64,000 nucleotides of DNA, taken from contig NC_060906.1 in assembly GCF_014805685.1 (NCBI RefSeq), positions 24,882,626-24,946,625 on the forward strand. Direction: 5' to 3'. Shown here piece by piece: positions 1 through 11,071 of this stretch. This DNA is from Silurus meridionalis. Lineage: Eukaryota > Chordata > Actinopteri > Siluriformes > Siluridae. Position 1 is the first letter of the stretch. Each line of letters begins with the position of its first letter. The notes below the pieces were generated by a model. That model worked only from the letters and a program-made list of their open reading frames with translations. It searched no databases and was not told the DNA's origin. The translations under genes were made by a program, and so were the position numbers.

Positions 1-19
1 AGTTATTTTAGACAGCAAC

Positions 20-421
20 TTGTCTTTTAAAAATCTTATCAATCAAGATACAAAAACAGCCTTCTTTCACCTTAGAAATATTTCTAAGTTAAGAAACATG
101 TTATCTATATCCGATGCAGAGAAGCTCGTCCATGCGTTCATGACCTCCAGCATAGACTACTGTAATGCATTACTAGGTGGATGTCCTGCGTCATTAATAA
201 ACAAGCTTCAGTTAGTTCAGAATGCGGCAGCAAGAGTTCTCACAAGGTCGAGAAAATATGATCATATAACCCCGATCTTATCGTCCCTACATTGGCTTCC
301 TGTTAAGTTTCGCATAGACTTCAAACTACTACTTCTCACTTATAAAGCACTAAATGGTTTGGCTCCCATGTATCTCTCCAGCAGAATAAAAACATATCTT
401 TTTAGCGAGTTCTACACATAA
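20..421 (+). pseudogene. LINE reverse transcriptase C-terminal fragment
   Basis: 133 codons matching the C-terminal thumb region of L2-like fish LINEs (motifs LLGGCPASLINKLQ, LHWLPVKFRIDFK, LLLLTYKALNGLAPMYLSS). It continues from beyond the window edge. After MYLSS the frame jumps directly to KTYLF, so the segment present in the 9300-9620 copy (TRYNPPRSLRSQ onward) has been deleted. It has no catalytic YADD in the window and is a dead remnant. Confidence 0.85.
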
Positions 422-737
422 CACACATCACATATCATAACCTCGTGCTCCAGAACATCTGATCACATCACATTATCAACTTGTGCTGTTAATATCATGT
501 ACAGCAGCTATGCTAATTCCTCTCCACTGCTTCTCTCTCTCTCCCCATCCCGAGGCATCCTAAAGGTTGACCAGCTCCAGTCACCTCCCACCTCGTGTAA
601 ATTATGGACCCTTGAAGAAGTAGATGCCGAACTCGCAAACATCCCGAACCATCTAGAGACGTACCAGTGCCAATTGGATCCCACTACATGTGTGGAGTTT
701 TGACATTGGACCTCCTGGAGTGTTTAAAGGCTCTGGC

Positions 738-1291
738 TGTCAGCGAGCACAGGTGCAATGGTAGGTGCAGAGTGACTGGATGGAAGGACCCAAATGCAGG
801 ATGCACACAAGGTTATGGGAAAAAGCTGAATTTAATATATGAAGCTAAGGGGCAAAGGCAAAAACAGAATCCAAAAACAGTCCAGGGTCTATGCACAGGC
901 AATACAGGGAAGCAAAACCAAAAACAGTCCAGGAATGAAAATACCAGCAAACAGAGCAATACAGGGCAGAACAAAACACAAACCAAAAACAGTCCAAGTC
1001 CAAACCAGGAAACTAGGGTGGCAGAGAAGAACAGGAATCAGGGGTCAGGATCAGGATACAGCGCAGGCAAAATGGCAAGACTGATCTCAGGGGCTAGGAA
1101 ACCGGTAAGATAATCTGGCCCGGAACTAAAGTCTTGATTGTCCTTATATACACCGGGAGGCGTGGGAAAAAACGGCAAGATGGCCGCCGACCCGGAAGTG
1201 CGTGCCGCGGAACCGGAAGTGCGTGCCGCGGAACCGGAAGTGCATGCCGCGAAACCGTAAGTGCGTACAGTGTGCCCGGGAGATCCTGACA
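738..1291. mobile_element. Solo-LTR-like element with 5-bp target duplication
   Basis: The segment begins TGTCAG and ends CTGACA and is flanked on both sides by CTGGC (733-737 and 1292-1296). The uninterrupted sequence at about 9930-9945 in the sister LINE has a single CTGGC, so the boundaries are exact. TG...CA ends with a 5-bp duplication are the hallmark of an LTR retrotransposon insertion. At 554 bp with no coding capacity it is best read as a solo LTR or a short non-autonomous LTR element. It contains repeated ACAGTCCAGG-like motifs and a GC-rich 21-bp tandem array. Confidence 0.75.
1190..1262. repeat. 21-bp GC-rich tandem repeat inside the solo-LTR-like element
   Basis: Between three and four copies of a unit built on CCGGAAGTGCGTGCCGCGGA. 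The last copy is degenerate. It lies just inside the 3' end of the 738-1291 element. Confidence 0.8.
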
Positions 1292-1703
1292 CTGGCATGG
1301 AGAAGCTGATGCTGGATCTGTGATGATCACAAATGTTGAGCTCATAAAACTAGGAGCTACTATCCATTTAGACTGTATAAGACTGCAGAAAGAACATCAC
1401 TTATAATCTTATACTCCAGTACTCATGTTAGTTCTCACTCTCCAGTGTTCTGTATTGTTGAAAGATTTATGATCAAACTCTTGATGTCACCCAAATGAGG
1501 ATGGGTTCTCCTTTTGAGTCTGGTTCCTCTCAAGGTTTCTTCCTCATAACATCTAAGGGAGTTTTTCCTTGCCACAGTCGCCACGGCTGCTCATCAGGGA
1601 TAAACACACACCATTCACCTTAACTGTTGATTTCTGTAAAGCTGCTTTGAGACAATGTCTGTTGTGAAAAGCGCTATAGAAATAAACTTGACTTGACTTG
1701 ACT

Positions 1704-2230
1704 ATGGGGCCCAAGTGGGTTCTCAGCCCACATTGTGTTCTAAGATTTGACTGTCCGCATTTAGTACAGTGTACCCTTATCAGGACCCCCAGGGGCCTCC
1801 CACATGTCCATGCACTACTCTGTGCTGTTTGCTCCTTTTAACAGCAAAGAGCATCACTACAACAGAAACAGCACTGTGGTGTCTGAGTTTCTGTGACTTA
1901 GTGTTTTAACCAGCAGCTCACAATGATTATTTTCATGTCTCTTAAACAGTTCAAAAGACTTTATGATGAAAATCTCAGGCATAAATAAACTGGATTTCAA
2001 GTCTTGATACAGTATTTGATATTTCTGATCTCTACCCAAGTCTAGTTTATCCTGTATGTTGGTCACATGATCTGGTCCCTGTTTTTCAACTTTAAGCCTG
2101 ATTCTGCTTTCTAAGTAATTTTATCTCATCAGTAACTCCGTGTCCACTTGTCTTTTTGGCAGTGATGGTCAACAGTTAAGGCTCTGGGTTACTGATGAGC
2201 AGATGCAGGCCGTGCATTTGGTACCTGGGC
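1704..2230. repeat. Duplication-unit flank, copy 1
   Basis: Non-coding flank also found at about 18232-18620 and 35679-36240. A minus-strand frame of 69 codons (1857-2066) is identical in all three places, but its upstream extension is interrupted by different stops in copies 1 and 2, so it is probably not a gene. It ends in a partial tRNA-SINE-like segment (2160-2210). Confidence 0.6.
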
Positions 2231-2639
2231 CTGCAGTGGGGACGTACCCAACTTAATCCACCTCTTAATACCACCACTATACAGGTCACATTTATAGAAA
2301 CCATTAATTCTATACAAAAACACAATATAACAACACGTGCATTACAGAGAGAGACATTTCACATATGGAGGTGAAAACCATTTTACTAAAGCAACAAACC
2401 CAGTTAAGACTCCAAAACTCTACACTACAACCACAACTGTGCACCTACAACATCTGGAGCAGTTCAGAATCAATATTTGTCTAATAACATGACAAAAACA
2501 TAAAAATGTAAATAAAATCCAACCAGAGATACAGAGTCATAATGTGCAACACCCCTTTAGACGCTGTAATCCAGTACTACCGCTCGTATTCACTGGTCTG
2601 GAAGTGGAGAACAAGCTAGCTAGCTTCAGGGGATGGCCG
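2231..2639. other. Unannotated spacer
   Basis: A/T-rich spacer with no convincing coding sequence. The part from about 2430 on matches 51490-51700, so it belongs to the duplicated unit. Confidence 0.5.
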
Positions 2640-3178
2640 ACTTCCTCACGATGTCCAGGTTTTCTTGAAAAGTCTGCCTTTAAAATGGATTTTTAAGTAT
2701 TTTCGAGACCAAATAAAATTTTCCTCCTCTGTAGGCGTAAAAAACTTAGATGTATTAATGTGTGCAGAGCTACACACGTGTTTTGCGAGTTGAACTTGGC
2801 TGCAACAGTTTACCTCTGACCAACCAATCAGAAGACGGACAAATGCTGACGCTATTCTGGGCCAGCGAGCTGCCGTGTGAGGACAATCTGAAATCTGATT
2901 GGTTAAAGGAACAGATCCATTGCTAATATTCTTTGAGGTAAAAAGGCCAGCAGTACAGACTTTGAAGGCCCTGGGCAGATTGGATTGACATGGCAGCACA
3001 TAGAGGCTGAAATCTGATTGGACAAAACAATCTAACATCCACATACACGTACTGGAAGCAGTGCAGCCGAGAGAAACGCTACGACATGAAGAGAATAAAC
3101 TGTTGGGAATAAATTATCATAATTTTATGGAACAAATATTAGAATTAAGGTTGTAAATGTAGGTCAGTGCTTCTGATA
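2640..3178. repeat. Duplication-unit segment shared with 51700-52240
   Basis: A segment repeated at 51700-52240 and partly at 31629-31780 (for example GGAAGCAGTGCAGCCGAGAG). A minus-strand open frame (2646-3044, 132 codons) has a counterpart at 51711-52193, but the two differ by frame-changing indels and resemble no family I know, so I do not call a gene. It is interrupted at 3178 by a LINE. Confidence 0.5.
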
Positions 3179-4370
3179 TTGATCGTGGACTTCAGCACGA
3201 AGCAGGAGCGGTCATACCAACCGCTAAACATCTGCGGGACTCCAGTGGAAAGAGTGGACAGTTTCCGGTACCTGGGTGTTCACATCACACAGGACCTGTC
3301 TTGGTCCTGTCACATCAACACCCTGGTGAAGAAGGCCCAGCAGCGTCTGTACCATCTGAGACACTTAAGGGACTTTAAACTACCCTCTCAGGTGCTTAAG
3401 ACTTTTTACACTTGCACTATTGAGAGTGTTCTGACGGGTAGCATCACTTCCTGGTTTAGGAACAGCACCATGCAGGACAGACGAGCAATTTTCCTGGCTC
3501 TGGTCCTGCACCGCGTGCTGTAGATGTCCTGCAGGACAGACGAGCCCTCCAGAGGATGGTGCGTTCAGCTGAACGTACCATCCACACCAGCTCCTGACCT
3601 GCAGGACATCTACAGCACGTGGTGCAGGACCAGAGCCAGGAAAATTGTGAAGGACCTCAGCCATCCCAACAATGGACTCTTTTCTCTGTTGCGTTGGGAA
3701 ACGCTTCCGCTCCTGAAGGCGAACACAGAGAGAATGAGGAGGAGCTTCTTCCGCAGGCCATTCGGTGTTTAAACCAGGAAACACCCAGGATCTAAAAACT
3801 GGCCCACTCTCCATCATCACCCTTTTTCCCCTGCACAATCACACTTTTCGTGCTACGGCACATTATACACTGGACTTGCACAGCACAGTGCACTTTACTT
3901 TCATATTTTCATTTTCTTTTCATATTTATTTCATATTTCTTATATTCTGTTCTTATACCACACCATTCCACACAAGGACACTTTACACCACACCTTACTG
4001 CACACGGACACTTATGGACAATCAAAACATGCCTAACTTGTTTACTGTTTACTGTTGTTTACTGGTTAACTGCACACTGCCATAAACATTTTCTGTGTAT
4101 GTGTATATATATATGTATATATGTATATGTATGTATATATACATATATATTTAGATATCTTTATATCTTTATTTATCTGCCTTCTTTTTCTTACTATATT
4201 TTTCTTTAAATTTTGTTATTATATTTATATTTTTATTCCCCTTTTTACCCTATTTTATTCCCTCATGCTGGACCGTCGTTAAAAGCATTTCACTGCATGT
4301 CGTACCCTGTATGTATGTGTATGTGACAAATAAAATTTGATTTGATTTGATTTGATTTGATTTGATTTGA
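3179..4370 (+). mobile_element. CR1/L2-type LINE, 5'-truncated, with 3' TTTGA repeats
   Basis: Insertion between GATA at 3175-3178 and GATAG at 4369-4373. The uninterrupted site is seen near 31768 (CTTCTGATAGTG). It holds the C-terminal end of a reverse transcriptase, a 3' UTR ending ATGTGACAAATAAAA, and about seven TTTGA repeats, typical of fish LINE tails. It is 5'-truncated. An internal inverted duplication is described in the findings. Confidence 0.8.
3182..3772 (+). pseudogene. LINE reverse transcriptase C-terminal fragment, rearranged
   Basis: Two overlapping frames encode the RT thumb/C-terminus of a fish LINE (FRYLGVHITQDLSW, KKAQQRLYHLR, then LQDIYSTWCRTRARKI and LKANTERMRRSFF). The frame is broken near 3486-3545 by a local rearrangement that inserts an inverted copy of 3598-3647. 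No catalytic residues remain, so it is non-functional. Confidence 0.8.
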
Positions 4371-4376
4371 TAGTGT

Positions 4377-4600
4377 TTAGGTCAGCAGAGAAGGCTTTGC
4401 CCTGACGGCCCACCACTGGTGATCAGAAGGTCAGGGGTTCAAATATTTTCAACATGGTCCTTAACCCTCTCTGCTCCAGGGGGACATAAAGCATGACTGC
4501 CCCTGTGCTCTGACCCTCACAAGCTGGGAAATGTGGAAAAACTATTTCACTCTGCTGTAATGTTCATGTGACCAACAAAAGCTTTTTCTCTAAATTTAGT
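4377..4600 (+). mobile_element. tRNA-derived SINE copy
   Basis: Contains a B-box-like element (AGGGGTTCAAAT, near 4432-4443) and the downstream body (TCCTTAACCCTCTCTGCTCC, then TTTCACTCTGCTGTAATG) shared with copies near 18564, 31775, 36155, 38930, 52240 and 55485. This is a tRNA-headed SINE common in ostariophysan fish. The exact family name was not verified. Confidence 0.65.
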
Positions 4601-5067
4601 CCTGAAGCACTTAAAGGCCCTTAGTATTTCTGAAGAAGTAGAAAATAGATGATGTTTACAGATGTGCAGGAGTCAATAATGTGCAACTAATTTAGAGTCT
4701 TTGCAGAATTCATGACATTTAGCATCTTTATCAAACTCCTAAACAAAATACATTCCAAAATAAAAGTTTAAGAAGGATTTTACAAAAAACATAAATTTTC
4801 ATGATCTAGAAATCATGTGCACTATTTTAAGAGAAATGTTCAGAAAATACCTAAATATCAATCTAAAGCTTTTAGAAAGGAAATAAAATTCAGCAGGTTG
4901 TTTTACATAAAAGAAATCATGTAAAGGGAAATTTTTACATTAAACAATGGTGATAAATTACAGCAATAAAAATTTTGATTTCTGATTAAAATATGACACG
5001 TTTGTCTACAAACTGGGGAATAATTCAATTTCTATTGATTTTCAAGTCTGAACTCATTTCTTTGGAT
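4601..5067. other. 3' flank of receptor gene 1
   Basis: A/T-rich sequence downstream of the gene-1 stop codon, conserved at 18665-19090, 36265-36718 and 52460-52949. It probably contains the 3' UTR; no clear polyadenylation signal was fixed. No other coding sequence was seen. Confidence 0.5.
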
Positions 5068-6495
5068 CTATTTGATTTGAACTTGTGCATAAACGTCTTC
5101 ATGTCTCTGGTCTCTGGATGTTCTGGAGGATGAAGGTTTCTTAGCAAAACTCACAGCTGCATAGTTCAAGACATCTTCATCATCAGCCTGATAAAGAACA
5201 AGAGGTGTTTATACACCAGAGTGGATTAAAGACTAAAAAGAATGAGTCCATTGATATTTAGTAAATGGTTTAGTAAAATTCTCTGTACATTGTGGATTGT
5301 AGGTCAGATGTGGATTTCTTTATCAGAATAGAATCACAGTGAATAGAAGACTGGATTACCTGATTGCTGCTGATTTCAGGCTTTCGTGATGAAGCACCTG
5401 AACAATAATATAAAGAACAGAATTTTAAATATAGAAAGGATTCTTTCTTTTTTTTTTATACAGTAACTCAATAGATACTACTACTGATAAAGATGAAAAG
5501 TAAACAAACCTTTTCTATGATTTTTAAATAAAACTGCAACCAGAACCATGATTACAATAACAGATATTATACTGAAGGTCGTTAAGGCATAAAGAATCCA
5601 AGAATCATCTCCTGAAACTATAAAAATATAAAATTTGTATTAATATTAGATAATTTATCTTTTTTTATATTTAATCTAATTTATATTTACATCATCAATA
5701 ATAAAAATGTTGCTATTTAAAATGAAAATAACATTTGATTCAAAACCTTGGATTGGTTGAACAAATGTCGTGTTGTTTGAACCCTGGTGTGTAACAGAAC
5801 CTGTGACCTTGATTTCTGGTCCAGGTGAAGGACAGAGTTTCATCTCTTTATCTTTATAAATCAATTAGAAAAGCAGCAGATGAACAGAAATGATAGTAAA
5901 TATGAATAAAGTGAAATCCTCAACATTTACTGCATATGTACACATAATACTGGTTAAAGTGTTGATCTGGAATTAGCAGCTTATCAGAGTCAAACTGTTT
6001 ACCTTCAAATTGCAGACGTGCTCCAGATGTGAACTTCATTGTAGTTCCCTCCAAATCTCCACAGAAATATTCTCCTCCATCATCTTCTCTCAGGTTCGTA
6101 ATGTTGAGATCAAACTGATGCTCATTTACAGTAAAACTGAAGCGATTATCATTAAATCCATCAGTAAATGTGTAGTTATTTGTCCCGTAATATTTTGCAA
6201 AAAACTGAGGCACTTTTCCAAAACTCTGTCTGTACCAGGCTGCTTTACTTTTGTCTGTGATCAGACTGATGTTACACGCTATAGTTACATCTTCTCCACT
6301 CTTTACTGTTCTCACGTGAAGCTCCTTGATGTCAGATGTTTTTACTGTAAAAAGTGTGTGATATTTAATGGTTAATGATGTCAGTAAATGAGGTAAATAT
6401 GTAATATTACTATTTGAAATGAAAGATTTGAAAATGTTCTCACCAGCTGTGCAGAGACAAAGCAGAGAGTAAAGCGCCACAAAGAGTGAGATCAT
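5068..6495 (-). CDS. NITR-like inhibitory Ig receptor, gene 1
   Basis: Six exons read on the minus strand: 6495-6444, 6344-6003, 5851-5747, 5611-5510, 5397-5360, 5187-5068. All have GT-AG junctions and join to 252 residues. Exon 1 is a signal peptide (MISLFVALYSLLCLCTA). Exon 2 is a V-type Ig domain with Cys in VTIAC, the WYRQ tryptophan, DDGGEYFC, and a J-like FTSGARLQF ending. Exon 3 is a stalk with a free Cys (KLCPSPGPE) and an N-glycosylation site (NTT). Exon 4 is the membrane span (FSIISVIVIMVLVAVLF). The tail carries ITIM LNYAAV and a second tyrosine in VYAQV. NITRs are teleost leukocyte receptors with such V domains and ITIM tails, and the neighbouring V+I gene supports the family. An inhibitory role through SH2-phosphatase docking is inferred. 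It has only one Ig domain, so a related single-V family is the alternative. Confidence 0.85.
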
Positions 6496-6615
6496 CGTTC
6501 CTGTTCAGACACAGTGATAGTGAGGAAATCAACTCGTGTGTTCAGTAGAAAAGCAGCTTTTACTCACACCTGATTGGATGATTTGAAGCTGTGGACTGAT
6601 CTGATTGGTTCATTA
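6496..6615 (-). promoter_or_regulatory. Proximal promoter of receptor gene 1
   Basis: Upstream segment conserved before all four minus-strand receptor genes and, in divergent form, before the plus-strand gene. It has inverted CCAAT boxes (ATTGG at 6573-6577 and 6604-6608) and a CCTCACTATCAC motif just before the start. There is no obvious TATA box. Function is inferred from conservation and position. Confidence 0.5.
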
Positions 6616-6819
6616 GCTATAATGGGAAGCTCACATTGAATTCTTGTCTCTTCTACTGCTCTGATGAGTCACATGACTTTACAGATGTGATCTACTGGAG
6701 TCTATCAATCATCTGAGCCTGTATACACAGTTTTATAGTAACCATCAGACACTTTGGAGAAAATGCCAACAGTATTATTTAAAAACGAGACACTAGAAAC
6801 GTTTACAGTAGACTGATTG

Positions 6820-9800
6820 TCTCCGGAACACGCATACTACAGACCAAATAGTTACAAGTTCACACACAGCCAGTTTTAGAAACCGTATCTATCCCTCGTG
6901 TAGTAAAACCAAGAATTAAATACACAAGATCCAGAAATAATCTCATTGCAGTTAAAACTGAAAAATGCCAGATAAACAAACACCAAAAAGTTCTAAAGTT
7001 TGGTCTTTTAAACATTAGATCACTTGCACCCAAAGCACTGATTGTAAATGAGATGATCACAGAGAATAATCTCTCAACACTCTGTCTCACTGAGACCTGG
7101 ATTAAACGAGGTGATTATATGGGTCTAAACGAGTCGACACCGTCAGGATATGTTTATAAGCATGAGCCCCGTCAGTCTGGTCGTGGGGGAGGTGTAGCTA
7201 CCATTTATAGTGCCTCTCTTAATGTTATTAAGAGATTAGGATTCAGCTTTAAATCATTTGAAGTGCTCGTTCTTAAAATTATACTTTCAGACATACATAG
7301 AAAACTCACTCTGGTCACCGTGTACAGACCCCCAGGACCCTACGCTGATTTTCTTCAAGAGTTTGCTTGTTTTCTATCAGACCTCTTGATCAATTTTGAT
7401 AAAGTGCTGCTTGTAGGAGATTTTAATATTCATGTAGATGATGTAAACGATGCTCTAGGATTATCATTTGTTGACTTATTAAACTCTTTTGGGGTTAAAG
7501 AAAACGTCACCAGACCAACTCATTGCTTTAACCACACACTAGACTTAATAATATCCCACGGAGCAGACGTCACTGATATAGATATTTTACCTCAGAGTGA
7601 TGACATCACAGACCATTATCTTATACTGTACACACTACTGGTAGAGCAGATTAGCCGTTTTGCACCACACTATCGACCTGGTAGGACTATTGTTCCAACC
7701 ACTAAGGACAGATTCATAAATAACCTGCCTGATTTATCTCAATTTCACACTAAACCCATAACTACTAATAATCTTGATGAAATAACTAAGAACATAGACC
7801 TTATCCTCACTAGCACATTAGACACCGTTGCCCCGATCCGGTTAAAAAAGGTATAATAGTCATATTATAGTTGGTATAATAGTCATACGCATGAACTCAA
7901 GAGAACAGCCCGTAATCTGGAGAGAAAATGGAGGAAAACTAAATTGGAGGTATTTAGAATTGCGTATAAAGACAGTATGCTCAGCTACAGACAGGCGCTA
8001 AAAGCTGCTAGAGCTGAACACCTGAGCAAACTTATAGAAAACAACAAAAACAATCCCAGGTTCCTTTTCAGTACAGTAGCTAAACTAACTACAAATCAGG
8101 GCTCTGAAAATTGTGTTCCATCACAGTTTAGTAGTGAGGACTTTATGAATTTCTTCACTGAAAAAATAGATAACATTAGAAAAACAATTGTGGCAGTTCA
8201 ACCTCTGACAGCATCTCCTGAGACAGTGTTACTTTCAACTCCACAACTCCACTGTTTTACATGTATAGGACAGGAAGAGCTGTATAATGTTATTGCCAAA
8301 GCTAAATCGACAACATGTCAGTTAGATCCCATTCCTACTAAATTACTGAAGGAAGTGTTATATACAACTGGTGAACCTCTTCTGAATATTATTAACTCTT
8401 CACTATCGTTAGGACATGTCCCTAAATCCCTCAAGTTAGCAGTTATTAAGCCCCTCATTAAAAAACCTAATCTGGATCCAAACACGTTATCAAATTACAG
8501 ACCAATTTCAAATCTCCCATTTATGTCTAAGATTTTAGAAAAGATTGTCGCTGCACAGTTATGTTCCTACCTGCAAGAGAACAATATCTTTGAAGAGTTT
8601 CAGTCAGGTTTTAGGCCCCATCATAGCACAGAAACTGCTCTAGTTAAAATCACTAATGACCTGTTTTTTAGCTTCAGACCAAGGCTTCATTTCGCTGTTG
8701 GTTTTACTAGATCTTAGTGCTGCATTCGACACTATAGACCATGATCTCCTCCTAGATCGCTTACAAAATTACATCGGCATTCAGGGACAGGCATTAAGCA
8801 GGTTTAAATCCTACCTGTCCGATCGTTACCATTTCGTAGATTTTAATGGAGAGCTATCCAGGCTAATGCAAGTAAATTATGGCGTGCCGCAAGGTTCAGT
8901 TCTAGGGCCCATGCTCTTCACAATATACATGCTTCCGTTAGGAAATATTATTAGAAGGCATGGAATTAGCTTCCATTGTTATGCTGATGATACTCAGCTA
9001 TATATCTCATCTAAACCAGGCGATACAGCTCAATTAGCTCGCATAACTGAGTGTGTTAAGGAAATAAGAGATTGGATGACCCATAACTTTCTACTTTTAA
9101 ATTCTGATAAGACTGAGATTTTGCTCATCGGCCCAAAAACTAGTATACAGACGCTCCAGCATCTCAACCTGCATTTAGACGGATGTTCTGTATTACTAGG
9201 TGGATGTCCTGCGTCATTAATAAACAAGCTTCAGTTAGTCCAGAATGCAGCAGCCAGAGTTCTTACGAGGTCAAGAAAATATGATCATGTAACCGCAGTC
9301 CTATTGTCCCTACATTGGCTTCCTGTTAAGTTTCGAATAGACTACAAACTATTACTTCTCACTTATAAAGCACTAAATGGTTTGGCTCCCATGTATCTAT
9401 CCAGTCTTTTAACACGCTACAATCCGCCACGCTCCCTGAGATCTCAAAACTCTGGGCTTCTAGTTGTTCGTAGAATAGCAAAGTCCACTAAAGGTGGTAG
9501 AGCATTTTCACATTTAGTTCCCAAACTCTCGAATAGTCTTCCTGACGGTGTTCGGGGCTCAGACACACTCACCCAGTTTAAGTGTAGATTAAAAACATAT
9601 CTTTTTAGCAAAGCCTACACATAACACACATCACATCATAACCTTGTGCTCCAGAACATCTGATCACATGCACATTATCAACTTGTGCTGTTAATATCAT
9701 GAACAGCAGCTACGCTAATTCCTCTCCACTGCTTCTCTTTCTCTCCCCATCCCGAGACACCCTGAGGTTTGGCCAGCTCCAGTCACCTCCCACCTCTTGA

Positions 9801-10349
9801 TGATTACGGACCTTTGAAGAAGTAGATGCCGAACTCGCAAACATCCCGAACCATCTAGAGACGTACCAGTGCCAACTGGATCCCACTACATGTGTGGAGT
9901 TTTGACATTGGACCTCCTGGAGTGTTTAAAGGCTCTGGCATGGAGAAGCTGATGCTGGATCTGTGGTGATCACAAATGCTGAGCTCATAAAACTCGGAGC
10001 TACTAACCATATAGACTGTATAAGACTGCAGAAAGAACATCACTTATAATCTTATACTCCAGTAATCATGTTAGTTCTCACTCTCCAGTGTTCTGTATTG
10101 TTGAAAGATTTATGATCAAACTCTTGATGTCACCCAGATGAGGATGGGTTCCCCTTTTGAGTCTGGTTCCTCTCAAGGTTTCTTCCTCATAACATCTAAG
10201 GGAGTTTTTCCTTGCCACAGTCGCCATGGCTTGCTCATTAGGGACAAATTCACACCATTCACCTTAACTGTTGATTTGTGTAAAGCTGCTTTGAGACAAT
10301 GTCTGTTGTGAAAAGCGCTATACAAATAAACTTGACTTCACTTGACTTG
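6820..10349 (+). mobile_element. L2-like LINE, nearly full length, internally deleted
   Basis: A roughly 3.5-kb LINE in the upstream region of receptor gene 1. The sequence on either side matches the unoccupied region near 22380-22400, and GATTG occurs at 6815-6819 and 10349-10353, a probable short target duplication. It contains an endonuclease/RT ORF, a 3' UTR and terminal CTTGA repeats. It is absent from the other units, so it inserted after the duplications or only in this unit. Confidence 0.85.
6890..9624 (+). pseudogene. L2-like LINE ORF2: endonuclease and reverse transcriptase
   Basis: The N-terminal part is an APE-type endonuclease (LNIRSL, LTETW, VYRPPGP, LLVGDFNIH, SDDITDH). The same frame then meets two stops at 7854-7859, in a local imperfect duplication of GGTATAATAGTCATA. 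RT follows from about 7875 (SNYRPISNLPFMSKILEK, GFRPHHSTETAL, DLSAAFDTIDH, GVPQGSVLGP, and the catalytic YADD near 8980). An extra T in a T-run near 8665-8672 shifts the frame before DLSAAFD. Near 9195 the fingers/thumb region is joined directly to LLGGCPASL, so about 50-60 codons are missing. It is therefore inactive, although most motifs are readable. Confidence 0.85.
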
Positions 10350-10418
10350 ATTGTGCACCCAACAGCAGGTCAAAGGTCACTTCTCATATGTCTGTTCATT
10401 AGCAAAATGGACCAAATA

Positions 10419-11069
10419 CAGTGGTCCCCCGGTTAGCGAACTTAATTCATCCCTTAAAACCGTTCGAAATCCGAAATGTTCGAAAACCGGACCTAATTAT
10501 CCCATAAGAAATAATGGAAAACCAATTAATCCGTTCCTGAACTCCACCAATACCCAATAATTAAATTTTTTTTCCTGTTTTTAGCCGTATTAATACTGTC
10601 AGGAATCCCCCTGCCACGTCCCCTTCGGGGGCTGTCATACCTCGGTGCTTAAGGGAATGCCCTGTTCCCCCGCCCACATTGAGCTCATCGCAATCGGGTT
10701 TCCTCCGTAAAGCACCGTGGATATTATTTATGGACTGCCTTTTGCCGGATTATCCCGATCTCTGCGGGTATTTAGTGTTGGCTCGGTAAAAGTATAAATT
10801 AACAACTTTACAAGAGTAAGAAACAAAATGATTACTGTTCTTACCGCTAAATATCACTAATATTGTTCACAAACAGAAGTTGCGATAGATGCTTACTCAG
10901 CGATGGTTAAAGCGAAAGCAGTTTCTTTCCCTCGCGCTGGGTTGGGCAGCGTGGGTGGCGTTCGATAACTGGAACTTTGTTCGTTCACCGGACCCAAATT
11001 TCGTTCGGAAAACTGCTCGCTAACCGAAATGTTCGATATCCGAGCCGTTCGATAACCGGGGGACCACTG
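10419..11069. mobile_element. Non-autonomous TA-flanked inverted-repeat transposon
   Basis: Starts CAGTGGTCCCCCGGTTAGCG and ends with the near-complement (GATAACCGGGGGACCACTG), flanked by TA at 10417-10418 and 11070-11071. The ends resemble pogo/Tigger-type elements of the Tc1/mariner superfamily. No transposase frame is present, so it is a 651-bp non-autonomous copy. It lies in the region where other units read GCAAAATAAAAACTTA. Confidence 0.8.
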
Positions 11070-11071
11070 TA

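Larger units (their letters stand above)
1..1703 (+). mobile_element. L2-like LINE, 3' fragment, cut by window edge
   Basis: The 3' part of a non-LTR retrotransposon closely similar to the longer copy at 6820-10349. It holds the end of the reverse-transcriptase ORF, a 3' UTR and a terminal run of short CTTGA repeats ending near 1703, the typical tail of L2/CR1-type LINEs. Compared with the longer copy it lacks about 60 codons just before the last coding residues. A separate LTR-like element (738-1291) sits inside its 3' UTR. The clade is assigned from the RT C-terminal pattern, not from a search. Confidence 0.8.
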
